From Chitinophaga jiangningensis (lineage in GTDB: Bacteria > Bacteroidota > Bacteroidia > Chitinophagales > Chitinophagaceae), in assembly GCF_900142605.1 (NCBI RefSeq), contig NZ_FRBL01000001.1:682001-746000 (forward strand): a stretch of 64,000 bases of DNA, in the 5' to 3' direction. This document shows positions 25,165 to 34,068 of the stretch, one piece after another; position 1 is the first letter of the stretch, and every line of letters begins with the position of its first letter. Both the position numbers and the translations under genes were made by a program. The notes below the pieces were generated by a model. It saw only the letters and a program-made list of their open reading frames with translations, did no database searches and had not been told where the DNA came from.

Positions 25165-27291
25165 ATGACCAACTTAAACCCGGATCTCAGGGCGGATACT
25201 GCCCGTGTGATCTCAGCTACCACGTTTTCATCGAGGCAACAACTGATAAAAGTGTTTGGCTATATCATTTTGTTTTTTTTGTTGTACGTGGCATTAGTAT
25301 TCACCGCGATAGCGCTTGCGATAGGATGTATGGCAGGCGGCATAGCACTGATGCGCTATTATGGCTATTTTCTGTCTGTCATCCCAGGTGTTGCGCTGAT
25401 AGTGCTGGGTTGTAATATTTTGTTTTTTCTAGGGAGATTTTTATTTCATCGTAGTCAACCGGTGAATCCTTACCGCTTACAGCTGGACCTGGCGGCACAT
25501 CCTAAACTGACGAAATTCTTACAGCAGCTGGTGGAGGAAACACAAATACGGTTTCCCCGCAAGGTATTTCTGGTACCGGATGTCAGCATTTCACTGTTTT
25601 ACCATTCGAGCTTTTTCAATTTATTCTGGCCACTGCGCAAGAACCTGGAAATAGGACTGGGCCTGGTTAACAGCGTAAACATCAGTGAGTTCAGAATGCT
25701 GCTGGCCCATGAATTCGGACACTTTTCAGGGGGCAGTATGCGCTTGGGCAGCTATGTATATGGCTTAAATAAGCTGCTTCATAATATGCTGTATGAAAAC
25801 GATGGTTGGAATGATATGTCCAGGCACCGTAACAGTGGCAGCATTTCAGGCTTTTTTGTACACATTACCTGTTGGGTAATCAGCGCTATACAGGTATTGC
25901 TGCGCCGGTCGTACCAGCTGATCAACCGGGAGTATCAGCAGGTGAGCAGGGATCTGGAGTTACAGGCAGATGATATTGCCGTGCATGCAGCAGGCACCAC
26001 GGCGGCGCTCAGTGCGATCCGGCGGGCGGACATCGGCACTTACTGTATGGACCATTGCCTGCATAAGCTGCCGGAGTTGTATGATCATAAACAGCGTTTT
26101 CAGAATATCTTCAAAGTACAGCGGCAGTTGATCAGGTATTACACCTTGCAAAGCTATGCTACGCTGGATAAGGAAGGGCTGCCGGTGGTATCCGGGCCCT
26201 GCAATAAAGTACATTTAAAAAGCAGGGTGCAGCTGCGGCACGACTGGGCCTTGCAGCCCAATGCGGAATCGCGTGTGGACAGGTATCTGGAGGCAGATGT
26301 GGAAAAGGAAGTGATTACCGACAGCGCGTGGCGGCTATTTTCCGATGCGGAGCAGCTGCAGGAGCAGGTAACGAACCGGGTGTATGAGGTGCTTACCCTG
26401 GAAAGCAGTGATTTTGACTGGATGTGTCCACAGCGGTATGTGACGGAGCTGGAACAACGGCACCGGATATACGAATTTCCCAAGGCATTTAATGATTATT
26501 ACGATAACCGTGCATTTACCCATACCGATATCCGATTACTACAGCCGCTTTCGCCTGAAGAGATGAACAGGATCAGCTTTGGGGGGCTCTATCATCCGGA
26601 CGTGGTATTGCGTATGCGTACTTACTACCGGGATTACCAGGATTCAGAAACTTTGCATGCGATTGCCTTACAGCAATTACAGACCCCTCATTTTGAGTTT
26701 GACGGCAAGCGTTACAGGGCCTGTAAAGCGCAGCGTATTGGCAGCAAGCTGGCGGCGCATGTGGAGCAGGAGCAGCAATGGCTGGCCGCTAACGACATCC
26801 TTGCCTGCCGTTATCATTATACGCAGGCTTTACGGCTGGGGGCCGACAGAGCGGGGGAAATGATTCTGCAATACCAGCAGATCCTGGATTATCAGCGCGA
26901 TGCCGTAAGGCTGAGCGACCTGGTAATCCGCGTGATACACAGCATCAGTCTGATTTTCAGCACAAACAGCTACACCGTGGATGCTGCCCTACCCTTTTTT
27001 GAGGCCTTGTCCGCCGACGCTGTTGAATTCAGAAAACTCCTCCTGCACGTGATCACTTGTCCGACGGTGGCTTCTAATCTCCCCCAGGATATAAAAGCCA
27101 GTATTGAACATTTCAGGCTGCATAAAGGGGAGTTTATACAGGACGGTGTGCCTGATTATGCAGCGATCAAGGAGCTGCATGACATCAGCAGTTCGCTGAT
27201 GGAGCATTTGAATAACTGTATCATCCTGCTGAAGAAAAATTATCTGGAGTTAATTCTGGAAATTGACGCGCGTTACACAGTAAGTGATTGA
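25165..27291 (+). CDS. M48 family metallopeptidase, membrane-bound
   Basis: A 708-residue zinc protease. Two or three hydrophobic segments occupy residues 30-95, and the zinc motif HEFGH is at 182-186 (LLAHEFGHFSGGSMR). The third ligand is expected in the SRDLELQADDIAVHA segment near 265. The long C-terminal region of about 400 residues has no recognised domain and is helix-rich. M48 proteases such as HtpX degrade damaged membrane proteins, but this one is more than twice as long, so a specialised role is likely. Confidence 0.88.
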   Translation: MTNLNPDLRADTARVISATTFSSRQQLIKVFGYIILFFLLYVALVFTAIALAIGCMAGGIALMRYYGYFLSVIPGVALIVLGCNILFFLGRFLFHRSQPVNPYRLQLDLAAHPKLTKFLQQLVEETQIRFPRKVFLVPDVSISLFYHSSFFNLFWPLRKNLEIGLGLVNSVNISEFRMLLAHEFGHFSGGSMRLGSYVYGLNKLLHNMLYENDGWNDMSRHRNSGSISGFFVHITCWVISAIQVLLRRSYQLINREYQQVSRDLELQADDIAVHAAGTTAALSAIRRADIGTYCMDHCLHKLPELYDHKQRFQNIFKVQRQLIRYYTLQSYATLDKEGLPVVSGPCNKVHLKSRVQLRHDWALQPNAESRVDRYLEADVEKEVITDSAWRLFSDAEQLQEQVTNRVYEVLTLESSDFDWMCPQRYVTELEQRHRIYEFPKAFNDYYDNRAFTHTDIRLLQPLSPEEMNRISFGGLYHPDVVLRMRTYYRDYQDSETLHAIALQQLQTPHFEFDGKRYRACKAQRIGSKLAAHVEQEQQWLAANDILACRYHYTQALRLGADRAGEMILQYQQILDYQRDAVRLSDLVIRVIHSISLIFSTNSYTVDAALPFFEALSADAVEFRKLLLHVITCPTVASNLPQDIKASIEHFRLHKGEFIQDGVPDYAAIKELHDISSSLMEHLNNCIILLKKNYLELILEIDARYTVSD

Positions 27292-27409
27292 TTTTGTATC
27301 TATATATAATATATTAATTATCAATATTTTTTGACAAGAAACCGCTTAGAAAACTAAAACTCGGAATGTTATTCGTATTTTCGGCGCTCGCCGAAAGCGT
27401 AGCAGATAT

Positions 27410-29326
27410 ATGGAGAATTTTATCGTTTCAGCCCGTAAGTACCGTCCGCAAAACTTTTCAACAGTAGTAGGGCAATCGCATATTACCACCACGTTAAAGA
27501 ATGCCATCCGCAATCATCAGCTGGCACACGCGTTTCTTTTCTGTGGGCCGAGGGGGGTAGGTAAAACCACCTGTGCCCGTATCCTGGCAAAAACGATAAA
27601 CTGTGAGAACCTGCAACCGGACGGGGAGGCATGTAATGAGTGCCATTCCTGTAAATCCTTCAACGAAGGTAGTTCCTTTAATATCCATGAGCTGGATGCT
27701 GCGTCCAACAACTCGGTGGACGATATCCGTACCCTGGTGGAGCAGGTGCGTTTTGCACCACAGGCCGGCAAGTACAAGATCTATATCATAGATGAGGTAC
27801 ACATGCTGAGTTCCTCCGCATTCAACGCCTTCCTGAAAACGCTGGAAGAGCCACCTTCCTATGCCATATTTATATTAGCCACTACAGAAAAGCATAAGAT
27901 ATTACCTACCATCCTGAGCCGGTGCCAGATTTTTGATTTCAAGCGCATCACTATTCAGGATACGGTAGACCATTTGCAGGACATCTGTAACAAGGAACAT
28001 ATCCAGGCAGAAACCGACGCCCTGCACCTGGTGGCACAGAAAACGGATGGTTGCATGCGCGACTCCCTGAGCACACTTGATAAAATTGTGAGCTTTACTG
28101 CCGGGCACCTTACGTACCAAAATACCCTGGAGCACCTGAACATCCTGGACTACGATTATTATTTTAAGGTAATGGACCAGGTATTGAACCAGGATGTGGC
28201 CTCATCGCTTTTATTATTTGATGAGATATTACAGAAGGGGTTTGAGGGCGACAACTTCCTGGGCGGCTGGGCAGAGTTTCTGCGCAACCTGTTGCTCAGT
28301 AAGGAAGAGAAGGCGGTGCACCTGGTAGAAGTATCAGGTAACCTGAAGGAGCGTTATAAGCAGTTGGCCGGAAAGGTGAGTCCTGCATATCTGATTACGG
28401 CACTGAACCTGCTCAATGAAACCGAGATTAACTACCGCATGGCCCGCAATAAGCGTTTGCATGTAGAGATGGCGCTGATAAAGCTCTGTTTCCTGCAACA
28501 GGCGGTAACCCTGGTAAGTGACGATCAAACTGGTGAGGTAGCAAAAAAAAAATTAGTAGCTGATGGCAGTGCACCGCAGAAATTACGTGCACCGGTAGCG
28601 CAGCCTGTAACGGCTAAAACCATTACTGAAAAGCCGGCTACTACGGCGAGTATACAGCCCGAACCCGTAGCGGGGCCCAAACTGACGGTACAGGAAACAC
28701 CGGCAGTAAAACCTGCGGCGGTAATACCAACGGCGGCCGCACCAGTGGCTACCCCTACGGCGCCTGTTCAACAGGCGGCGGTGCAAACACCGGCACCAAC
28801 GCCAACACCGGTGACTACTCCTGCCAGCGCTGCTGTGGCCCAGCAGGCAGCACCAGCTGCTGCTACCAGCACCAAATTAACTGGCCTGGCAGCCATGAAG
28901 GAGGCGATGGCCGCGCGGCAGCAGTCGACCGTAGTGGAGGCAGCAAAACCATTGACAGCAGGTGCGCTGGAGGTGTATTGGGAGGAGTTCATTGACCGGT
29001 ACCGCCAGGCTAACAAGATGACAGTGGTGAGTAACCTGGCATTGGCAGTGCTGAAGATCCTGAATCCTGATGAGATTGGTATTGTGAGCCGGAACATTGT
29101 ACAGTTCAGGTTTATGGAGGAAGAGAAGCTGGTGATATCCGAGTTCTTCAAACAGAAATTTAACAATTCGACCCTGATTTTGACCCTGCAGCTGGATGAA
29201 TCCCAGCAGGTGCAGGACATAGGGCCGGCTCCGCTGAGCAGCAGAGAGCAGTTCCAGCAGTTGACAGAAAAGTATCCTTTAGTGAAAGAGTTGAAGGATC
29301 GGTTAAATATGGAGCTGGATTTTTAG
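27410..29326 (+). CDS. dnaX: DNA polymerase III subunit gamma/tau
   Basis: A 638-residue clamp-loader ATPase. Walker A GPRGVGKT is at 46-53, the zinc ligands are Cys65, 75, 78 and 81, Walker B is IIDEVH at 126-131 and the SRC sensor is at 170-172. Domains I-III end near 370. Then an Ala/Pro/Thr-rich linker of some 130 residues leads to a C-terminal tau-type region (from about 520). At the junction (codons 378-381) lies a run of ten A, described separately, where slippage would give a short gamma-like product. Confidence 0.96.
   Translation: MENFIVSARKYRPQNFSTVVGQSHITTTLKNAIRNHQLAHAFLFCGPRGVGKTTCARILAKTINCENLQPDGEACNECHSCKSFNEGSSFNIHELDAASNNSVDDIRTLVEQVRFAPQAGKYKIYIIDEVHMLSSSAFNAFLKTLEEPPSYAIFILATTEKHKILPTILSRCQIFDFKRITIQDTVDHLQDICNKEHIQAETDALHLVAQKTDGCMRDSLSTLDKIVSFTAGHLTYQNTLEHLNILDYDYYFKVMDQVLNQDVASSLLLFDEILQKGFEGDNFLGGWAEFLRNLLLSKEEKAVHLVEVSGNLKERYKQLAGKVSPAYLITALNLLNETEINYRMARNKRLHVEMALIKLCFLQQAVTLVSDDQTGEVAKKKLVADGSAPQKLRAPVAQPVTAKTITEKPATTASIQPEPVAGPKLTVQETPAVKPAAVIPTAAAPVATPTAPVQQAAVQTPAPTPTPVTTPASAAVAQQAAPAAATSTKLTGLAAMKEAMAARQQSTVVEAAKPLTAGALEVYWEEFIDRYRQANKMTVVSNLALAVLKILNPDEIGIVSRNIVQFRFMEEEKLVISEFFKQKFNNSTLILTLQLDESQQVQDIGPAPLSSREQFQQLTEKYPLVKELKDRLNMELDF
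28543..28552 (+). promoter_or_regulatory. Poly-A slippery run in dnaX, possible frameshift site
   Basis: Ten consecutive A form codons GCA AAA AAA AAA (378-381). Losing one A gives an immediate TAG; gaining one A gives TGA four codons later. Both shifted frames therefore stop right after domain III, as expected of a site making a gamma subunit. Confidence 0.5.
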
Positions 29327-29386
29327 CGTGATTATAATATTATATCCCTTTTCATTAGATATTTTTAAACAGTTTAAAATTCCTTC

Positions 29387-29418
29387 TTTGCGTTTTTGCG
29401 CAAAAACATGTAGGTTTG
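29387..29418 (+). promoter_or_regulatory. Promoter of the E2 gene
   Basis: TTTG (29387-29390) is followed after 20 bases by TAGGTTTG (29411-29418), fitting the Bacteroidota promoter consensus. The ATG is 22 bases further on. Confidence 0.65.
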
Positions 29419-29440
29419 AACAAAATTTTGAATAAACACT

Positions 29441-31078
29441 ATGGCAGAAGTTATCAGAATGCCCCTTTTGAGTGATACTATGACTGAAGGGGTGATTGCG
29501 GAATGGCATAAAAAGGTGGGCGATACCGTTAAAGCAGACGATGTAATTGCTGAAGTGGAAACGGACAAAGCAACGATGGAAGTAATGGGTTACGTTGAAG
29601 GAACCATATTATACATCGGTGTAGAGAAAGGCAAAGCAGCTAAGGTAAATGAGATCATTGCCATTGTAGGGAAACCAGGCGAGGATTATAAGAGCTTACT
29701 GGGTGGAGGTAATAATGCAACTGCGGCTCCTGCAAAAGAGGCTGCTGCACCGGCTCCTGCTCCAGCTGCCGCACCTGCTGTTTCTGCTGCTGATGACGCT
29801 GCGGCTAAGGAAGCGCTGAAAAATGCCACTGTTATCCGTATGCCACTGCTGAGCGATACCATGACAGAAGGTAAAATCGTTGCGTGGAATAAAAAAGTAG
29901 GCGATACTGTAAAAAGCGATGACGTACTGGCGGAAGTAGAAACCGATAAGGCTACTATGGAAGTGATCGGTTATGCCGATGGTACATTATTATATATTGG
30001 TACACCTGAAGGTACTGCTGCCAAAGTAAACGGCATCATTGCCATTGTGGGTAAACCAGGTACAAATGTAGATGCAATAATTGCTGCTGAAAGTGGCGCA
30101 CCTGCTGCTTCGGCGGCTCCTGCGGCATCAGCTCCGGCTACTGCTGCTGCTCCTGCAGCTGCACCGGCTGAAGCTCCCGCGGCTGCAACTACTGCTGATG
30201 GTCGTGTGAAAGCATCCCCACTGGCTAAGAAAGTAGCACAGGAAAAAGGCATTGATATCAGCAAAGTGGCTGGTTCCGGTGACGGTGGCCGCGTTATCAA
30301 AGCTGATATCGACAATTACAAACCATCTGCTGCTCCTGCTGCCACAGCGGCTGCTGCTCCTGCTGCCGGCGCTCCTGCGTTTGTTCCGGCTGGCCAGGAA
30401 GGTTTCACCGATACGCCACTGACCCAGATGCGTAAAGTGATTGCCAAGCGCCTGAGCGAAAGCAAATTCACCGCACCTCACTTCTACCTGAAGATCGATG
30501 TAACGATGGATAAAGCGATGGAAGCCCGCAAAGCTATCAACGAAATTTCTCCTGTTAAGATTTCCTTCAATGATATGGTGATCAAGGCTGCGGCCCTGGC
30601 GCTGAAACAGCATCCGGATGTGAATTCAAGCTGGATGGGGGATTTCATCCGTCACAATCACCACGTACATATCGGTTCTGCGGTAGCTATCGAAGATGGC
30701 CTGATTGTTCCGGTGGTTCGTTTCGCAGATCAGAAAACACTGAGCCAGATTGCCGGTGAAGCGAAAGGACTGTATGATAAAGCGAAAAACAAAAAACTGC
30801 AACCGCAGGATTTCAGTGGTAATACGTTTACCATTTCCAACCTCGGTATGCTGGGTATAGATGAGTTCACCGCGATTATCAATCCTCCGGATTCAGCGAT
30901 CCTGGCAGTAGGTAACATTAAAGAAACTGCTGTGGTGGAGAAAGGTCAGGTGAAAATTGCCAACATCATGAAGCTGACCCTGAGCTGCGACCACAGAAGT
31001 GTGGATGGCGCTGTAGGTGCACGTTTCCTGGCTACACTGAAAGGTTACCTGGAGAACCCGGTAACAATGCTGGTATAG
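29441..31078 (+). CDS. Pyruvate dehydrogenase complex E2, dihydrolipoamide acetyltransferase
   Basis: A 545-residue E2 core protein. Two lipoyl domains carry the lipoylated Lys43 and Lys170, each in VETDKATMEV. Ala/Pro-rich linkers join them to the E1/E3-binding domain (about 255-293, SPLAKKVAQEKGIDISKVAG) and to the catalytic domain, which ends with the active-site motif DHRSVDGAVGA. It passes the acetyl group from E1 to CoA. Pyruvate is the likely substrate given the paired lipoyl domains and the linkers; branched-chain or oxoglutarate forms are less likely. E1 and E3 genes are not adjacent. It has its own promoter and terminator. Confidence 0.92.
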   Translation: MAEVIRMPLLSDTMTEGVIAEWHKKVGDTVKADDVIAEVETDKATMEVMGYVEGTILYIGVEKGKAAKVNEIIAIVGKPGEDYKSLLGGGNNATAAPAKEAAAPAPAPAAAPAVSAADDAAAKEALKNATVIRMPLLSDTMTEGKIVAWNKKVGDTVKSDDVLAEVETDKATMEVIGYADGTLLYIGTPEGTAAKVNGIIAIVGKPGTNVDAIIAAESGAPAASAAPAASAPATAAAPAAAPAEAPAAATTADGRVKASPLAKKVAQEKGIDISKVAGSGDGGRVIKADIDNYKPSAAPAATAAAAPAAGAPAFVPAGQEGFTDTPLTQMRKVIAKRLSESKFTAPHFYLKIDVTMDKAMEARKAINEISPVKISFNDMVIKAAALALKQHPDVNSSWMGDFIRHNHHVHIGSAVAIEDGLIVPVVRFADQKTLSQIAGEAKGLYDKAKNKKLQPQDFSGNTFTISNLGMLGIDEFTAIINPPDSAILAVGNIKETAVVEKGQVKIANIMKLTLSCDHRSVDGAVGARFLATLKGYLENPVTMLV

Positions 31079-31101
31079 TTATTTTTACTGATAAATATTT
31101 G

Positions 31102-31131
31102 AAGGTCCCGGGTGTACCCGGGACCTTTTTT
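31102..31131 (+). terminator. Terminator of the E2 gene
   Basis: Perfect 12-base arms (31102-31113, 31116-31127) enclose a two-base loop. The stem runs directly into six T. Confidence 0.9.
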
Positions 31132-31203
31132 GCTTTTAAGACGGCCTTCGGCCGTCTTAAAAGCAAAATTCCCCCTCTGCCGCAGGCAGAGGGGGAATTT
31201 TGC
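31128..31203. repeat. Two long palindromes sharing one arm end
   Basis: Palindrome 1 (31128-31168) has 19-base arms and loop TTC. Palindrome 2 (31163-31203) has 19-base arms and loop GCA. The six bases GCAAAA at 31163-31168 belong to both, so only one can form fully at a time. The following gap to 31395 holds only the gbsR-type promoter. Confidence 0.9.
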
Positions 31204-31320
31204 ATAAAGCAGAAGAGAATTTGGAAGAAGGTAGCGGGTGATTTTTGCACAAGGCACAGGGGAAATTTAACTTAAGAAGGAAGGGGATTTTGCAGAAATC
31301 CTTTCTTTATTTCATAAACT

Positions 31321-31351
31321 TTTGAAAGTTCAAAAACTTGGTTTACATTTG
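31321..31351 (+). promoter_or_regulatory. Bacteroidota promoter of the GbsR-type regulator
   Basis: TTTG (31321-31324) and TACATTTG (31344-31351) are 19 bases apart, an ideal consensus match. Transcription should start near 31358, 38 bases before the ATG. Confidence 0.75.
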
Positions 31352-31395
31352 TCCGTAACGAATCTCATAAACGCTATAATAAAAAAGGACCTGCA

Positions 31396-31902
31396 ATGAA
31401 TCTGGAAGAAGCAAAAGCGCAGTTTATACAAACATGGGGATCACTGGGTGCTCAATGGGGTATTAACCGTACCATGGCCCAGATTCACGCGTTGTTGCTG
31501 GTGATGCCGGATCCACTGAGCGCCGATGATATTATGGAAGAACTGAACATTTCACGTGGCAATACCAACATGAATGTCAGGGAACTGATTAACTGGGGCC
31601 TCGTGGAACGCGTATTGATTCCCGGAGAAAGAAAGGAGTTTTTTATAGCCGAAAAAGATATCTGGAAAGTAGCCACCTATATCGCACGCGAGCGCAAAAA
31701 GCGTGAGCTGGATCCCATCATGAAAGTACTGCAACAACTGCAGCAGGCAGAAGGCGACCCTAAAGACAAGGAAATGAAAGCCTTTAAGGAGTCGATTTCC
31801 AACATTAACAAGTTTGCCCAACAAACCGACAAAACGATCAGCGCCTTCATTAAATCAGAAGAATCCTGGTTCTACAGCAGCCTGCTGAAACTCATCAAGT
31901 AA
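31396..31902 (+). CDS. GbsR/MarR family transcriptional regulator
   Basis: A 168-residue winged-helix regulator. The sequence WGINRTMAQIHALLLV, the recognition region (SADDIMEELNISRGNTNMNV) and the wing (ERVLIPGERKEFFIAE) match the GbsR subgroup, which includes choline/glycine betaine regulators. A helical C-terminal dimerisation region follows. It precedes the broken epimerase gene; in related genomes regulators of this type often control adjacent short operons. Its effector is unknown. Confidence 0.9.
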   Translation: MNLEEAKAQFIQTWGSLGAQWGINRTMAQIHALLLVMPDPLSADDIMEELNISRGNTNMNVRELINWGLVERVLIPGERKEFFIAEKDIWKVATYIARERKKRELDPIMKVLQQLQQAEGDPKDKEMKAFKESISNINKFAQQTDKTISAFIKSEESWFYSSLLKLIK

Positions 31903-31957
31903 TTTTTTTTGCGCCATTATTTCAATATTTTCTGAAAGTTCTGAAATAAGATGTGTT

Positions 31958-32622
31958 ATGAAAAATAAAAAAATTGTAATCGCAGGCGGCAGTGGCCAAG
32001 CTATGGATCAACGCGGGCTCCGCCACGATCTACCGCCACGCGGAAGACCGGCCCATGGATGAGTATAACGGTGAAATAGCAGATGATTTTTCCGTGCAGG
32101 TATGTAAACAATGGGGAACAGGCGTTTAATGATATAACCCTGCCGCATACACGTAAAGCAATACTACGTATAGCCGTAACACTGGGATGGCAGGCCGGCG
32201 GCGTAATGCAACCATTCTGTAACCTGGTGAAGTTTGGATTGGGCGGCCGTCAGGGCAGCGGCAGGCAGCGTTTTACCTGGGTACATATTGCTGATGTTGC
32301 TGCCATGATGGAATGGCTGAGCGAACATCCGGCGCTGCAGGGTGTTTTTAATTGTACATCCCCGTTTCCCGTGCTCAACAAGGAATTTATGCGCACACTC
32401 CGCAAGGAAGCCGGTCATTTTGTCGGGCTACCTGCGCCGGCCTGGCTGCTTAAACCAGGCGCTTTCCTGATTGGCACGGAAACTGAACTACTGTTGAAAA
32501 GCAGATGGGTAGTCCCCACCAGGGCATTGCAGGAAGGATATACATTTAAATATCCACAGCTGACGCCAGCAATCGCAGACATACTGCAACACCTGCCCCG
32601 GCGGCAATATCATCTCTTCTAA
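31958..32622 (+). pseudogene. Broken TIGR01777-type NAD(P)-dependent epimerase
   Basis: Fragments of one epimerase lie in three frames. The N-terminus (MKNKKIVIAGGSG, from the ATG at 31958) joins abruptly at about 31997 to a sequence from mid-protein in another frame (KLWINAGSATIYRHAEDRP, from 31998), so roughly 85-90 codons of the Rossmann domain are missing. At 32113-32116 one extra G shifts the frame again: CKQW continues as EQAFNDITLPHTRKA only in the third frame. The intact C-terminus (DUF1731-like, VPTRALQEGYTFKYPQL) ends at 32622. Two independent lesions make function very unlikely. Confidence 0.88.
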
Positions 32623-32642
32623 AAAAAATAAAATCAGGAATT

Positions 32643-33017
32643 ATGGCAAATACAGACAAGAAATTAACGGTAGTGATAGGCGCTTCTCCCAACCCGGAAA
32701 GATATAGTTACCTGGCTGCCAGCAGGCTGAAAGCACATGGCCACCCGGTGGTTGCCATTGGGAACCGGGAAGCTGCCATTGGCGATATTCCCATCATCAC
32801 AGATCATCCTGCACTGGAGAATGTAGACACAGTAACGCTGTACATGAATCCAAAACTACAGGAGCAGTATTATGATTATATTCTTCAGCTGAAGCCCAGG
32901 CGGATTATCTTCAATCCGGGTACCGAGAATCCGGCGCTGGAAGCATTAGCTGCGCAAAATGGCATACTGCCGCAGGAAGCATGTACCCTGGTACTGCTAA
33001 GCACAGGACAATTCTAA
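32643..33017 (+). CDS. CoA-binding domain protein
   Basis: A 124-residue single-domain Rossmann protein of the CoA_binding_2 family: VVIGASPNPERYSYLAASRL is the nucleotide-binding start, and PRRIIFNPGTENPALE follows near the C-terminus. Such proteins bind CoA or a related nucleotide; their role is not established. It begins 20 bases after the epimerase relict and was probably co-transcribed with it. Confidence 0.88.
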   Translation: MANTDKKLTVVIGASPNPERYSYLAASRLKAHGHPVVAIGNREAAIGDIPIITDHPALENVDTVTLYMNPKLQEQYYDYILQLKPRRIIFNPGTENPALEALAAQNGILPQEACTLVLLSTGQF

Positions 33018-33211
33018 CCGGAGCATAACTGCATTGCCAAAGGGTGAGAGCCCGGAAATTTTTCTTTAAATCTACTTTCTGCGGTTTTTAAACCGTGTGC
33101 ATTTCGTATATTCGGTACGTTAACCCATCGCCTGGACATATATCAACACGACTGGATTTACTGCAAACAGTATTTGTTAATGCCGCTTGTTCACCCTCTA
33201 ATATATATGTT

Positions 33212-33685
33212 ATGCAATGGAGAAGATTTAATGGAGAACTCATTCATCTTCCGGTTAAAGAGGAAGTACGAAGGGCCATCATCCGTGAAACAGCCAGTGG
33301 TTACCGCCTGAAAGTATGCATTGGTACTGATTCGCAGGTGAAAGGCCTGGACACGGAATTTGCAACCGTTATCGTTTTTCTTCGTGAAGGACATGGTGGA
33401 TTTATGTTTATCCACAATGAAAAAACCAAAGACTGCTACAGCATCAAAGAACGTATGCTGGTAGAAGTAGCCAAGAGTATTGAAATTGCGTATGAATTGT
33501 GCGACCTGTTCACCGAATATGATGTGGATATGGAAGTACACGCAGACATCAATACGAATCCACAGTTTAAAAGCAACCTGGCATTGCGCGAAGCCATGGG
33601 TTATATCCTCGGAATGGGATTTGCCTTTAAAGCCAAGCCGGAAGCCTTCGCCAGCAGTAGCTGCGCTAACAAGGTGGTGAATTAA
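33212..33685 (+). CDS. YkuK-like ribonuclease H-fold protein (DUF458)
   Basis: A 157-residue protein. CIGTDSQVKG carries the first acidic residue of an RNase H fold, VDMEVHADINTNP the second set, and the C-terminal AFASSSCANKVV is typical of this family. The start is the ATG at 33212; the longer frame has no family sequence before it. Nuclease activity is inferred from fold only. A hairpin terminator follows at 33781. Confidence 0.87.
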   Translation: MQWRRFNGELIHLPVKEEVRRAIIRETASGYRLKVCIGTDSQVKGLDTEFATVIVFLREGHGGFMFIHNEKTKDCYSIKERMLVEVAKSIEIAYELCDLFTEYDVDMEVHADINTNPQFKSNLALREAMGYILGMGFAFKAKPEAFASSSCANKVVN

Positions 33686-33780
33686 CTGTAAGTGTTTGTA
33701 CCTCTTTACAATAAGTGCCGATGCAGGCTCCATGCACCGGCGGGCATTTCCTCCCCCTTTACATTTCCATCTCCCTAAAA

Positions 33781-33836
33781 AAAATTGTGTTGCCTTAGCT
33801 GCAATGCAAGTAAAACAACACAATTGTATTTTTTGA
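33781..33836 (+). terminator. Terminator downstream of the YkuK-like gene
   Basis: Ten-base perfect arms (33783-33792, 33816-33825) enclose a long loop with a further short stem; TATTTTTTG follows. It lies about 95 bases after the stop codon. Confidence 0.65.
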
Positions 33837-33853
33837 TTTTCTTTTTTATTGCA

Positions 33854-33911
33854 GATGACACCTTGGGTGTCATCCGGGTGGTTCCGCGCTGCGCGCGGGT
33901 GGCCTGCGGCC
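33854..33911. repeat. Three short palindromes between convergent genes
   Basis: Palindromes at 33854-33874 (nine-base arms, loop TTG), 33884-33898 (six-base arms, loop TGC) and 33901-33911 (four-base arms, loop TGC) lie in a row. No gene is seen in the rest of the gap to 34068. Confidence 0.75.
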
Positions 33912-34068
33912 GGCTGTTGCCTTCAGCAAATACCAGGTGTTCAGGCGTATGCCAGTGGCCTTACACAGGCTGGGTTATGCGGGAATTACAGCAGTATTCA
34001 GAAATATGCAGGTGCATTCACAAGCTGATTTATCCTGTAATAACACGGTATGCAGGTACCACAGCACC

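Noticed and set aside
29971..30613. Minus-strand frames across the E2 gene
   Set aside because: They are shadows of Ala-rich coding sequence with no independent start context or family match.
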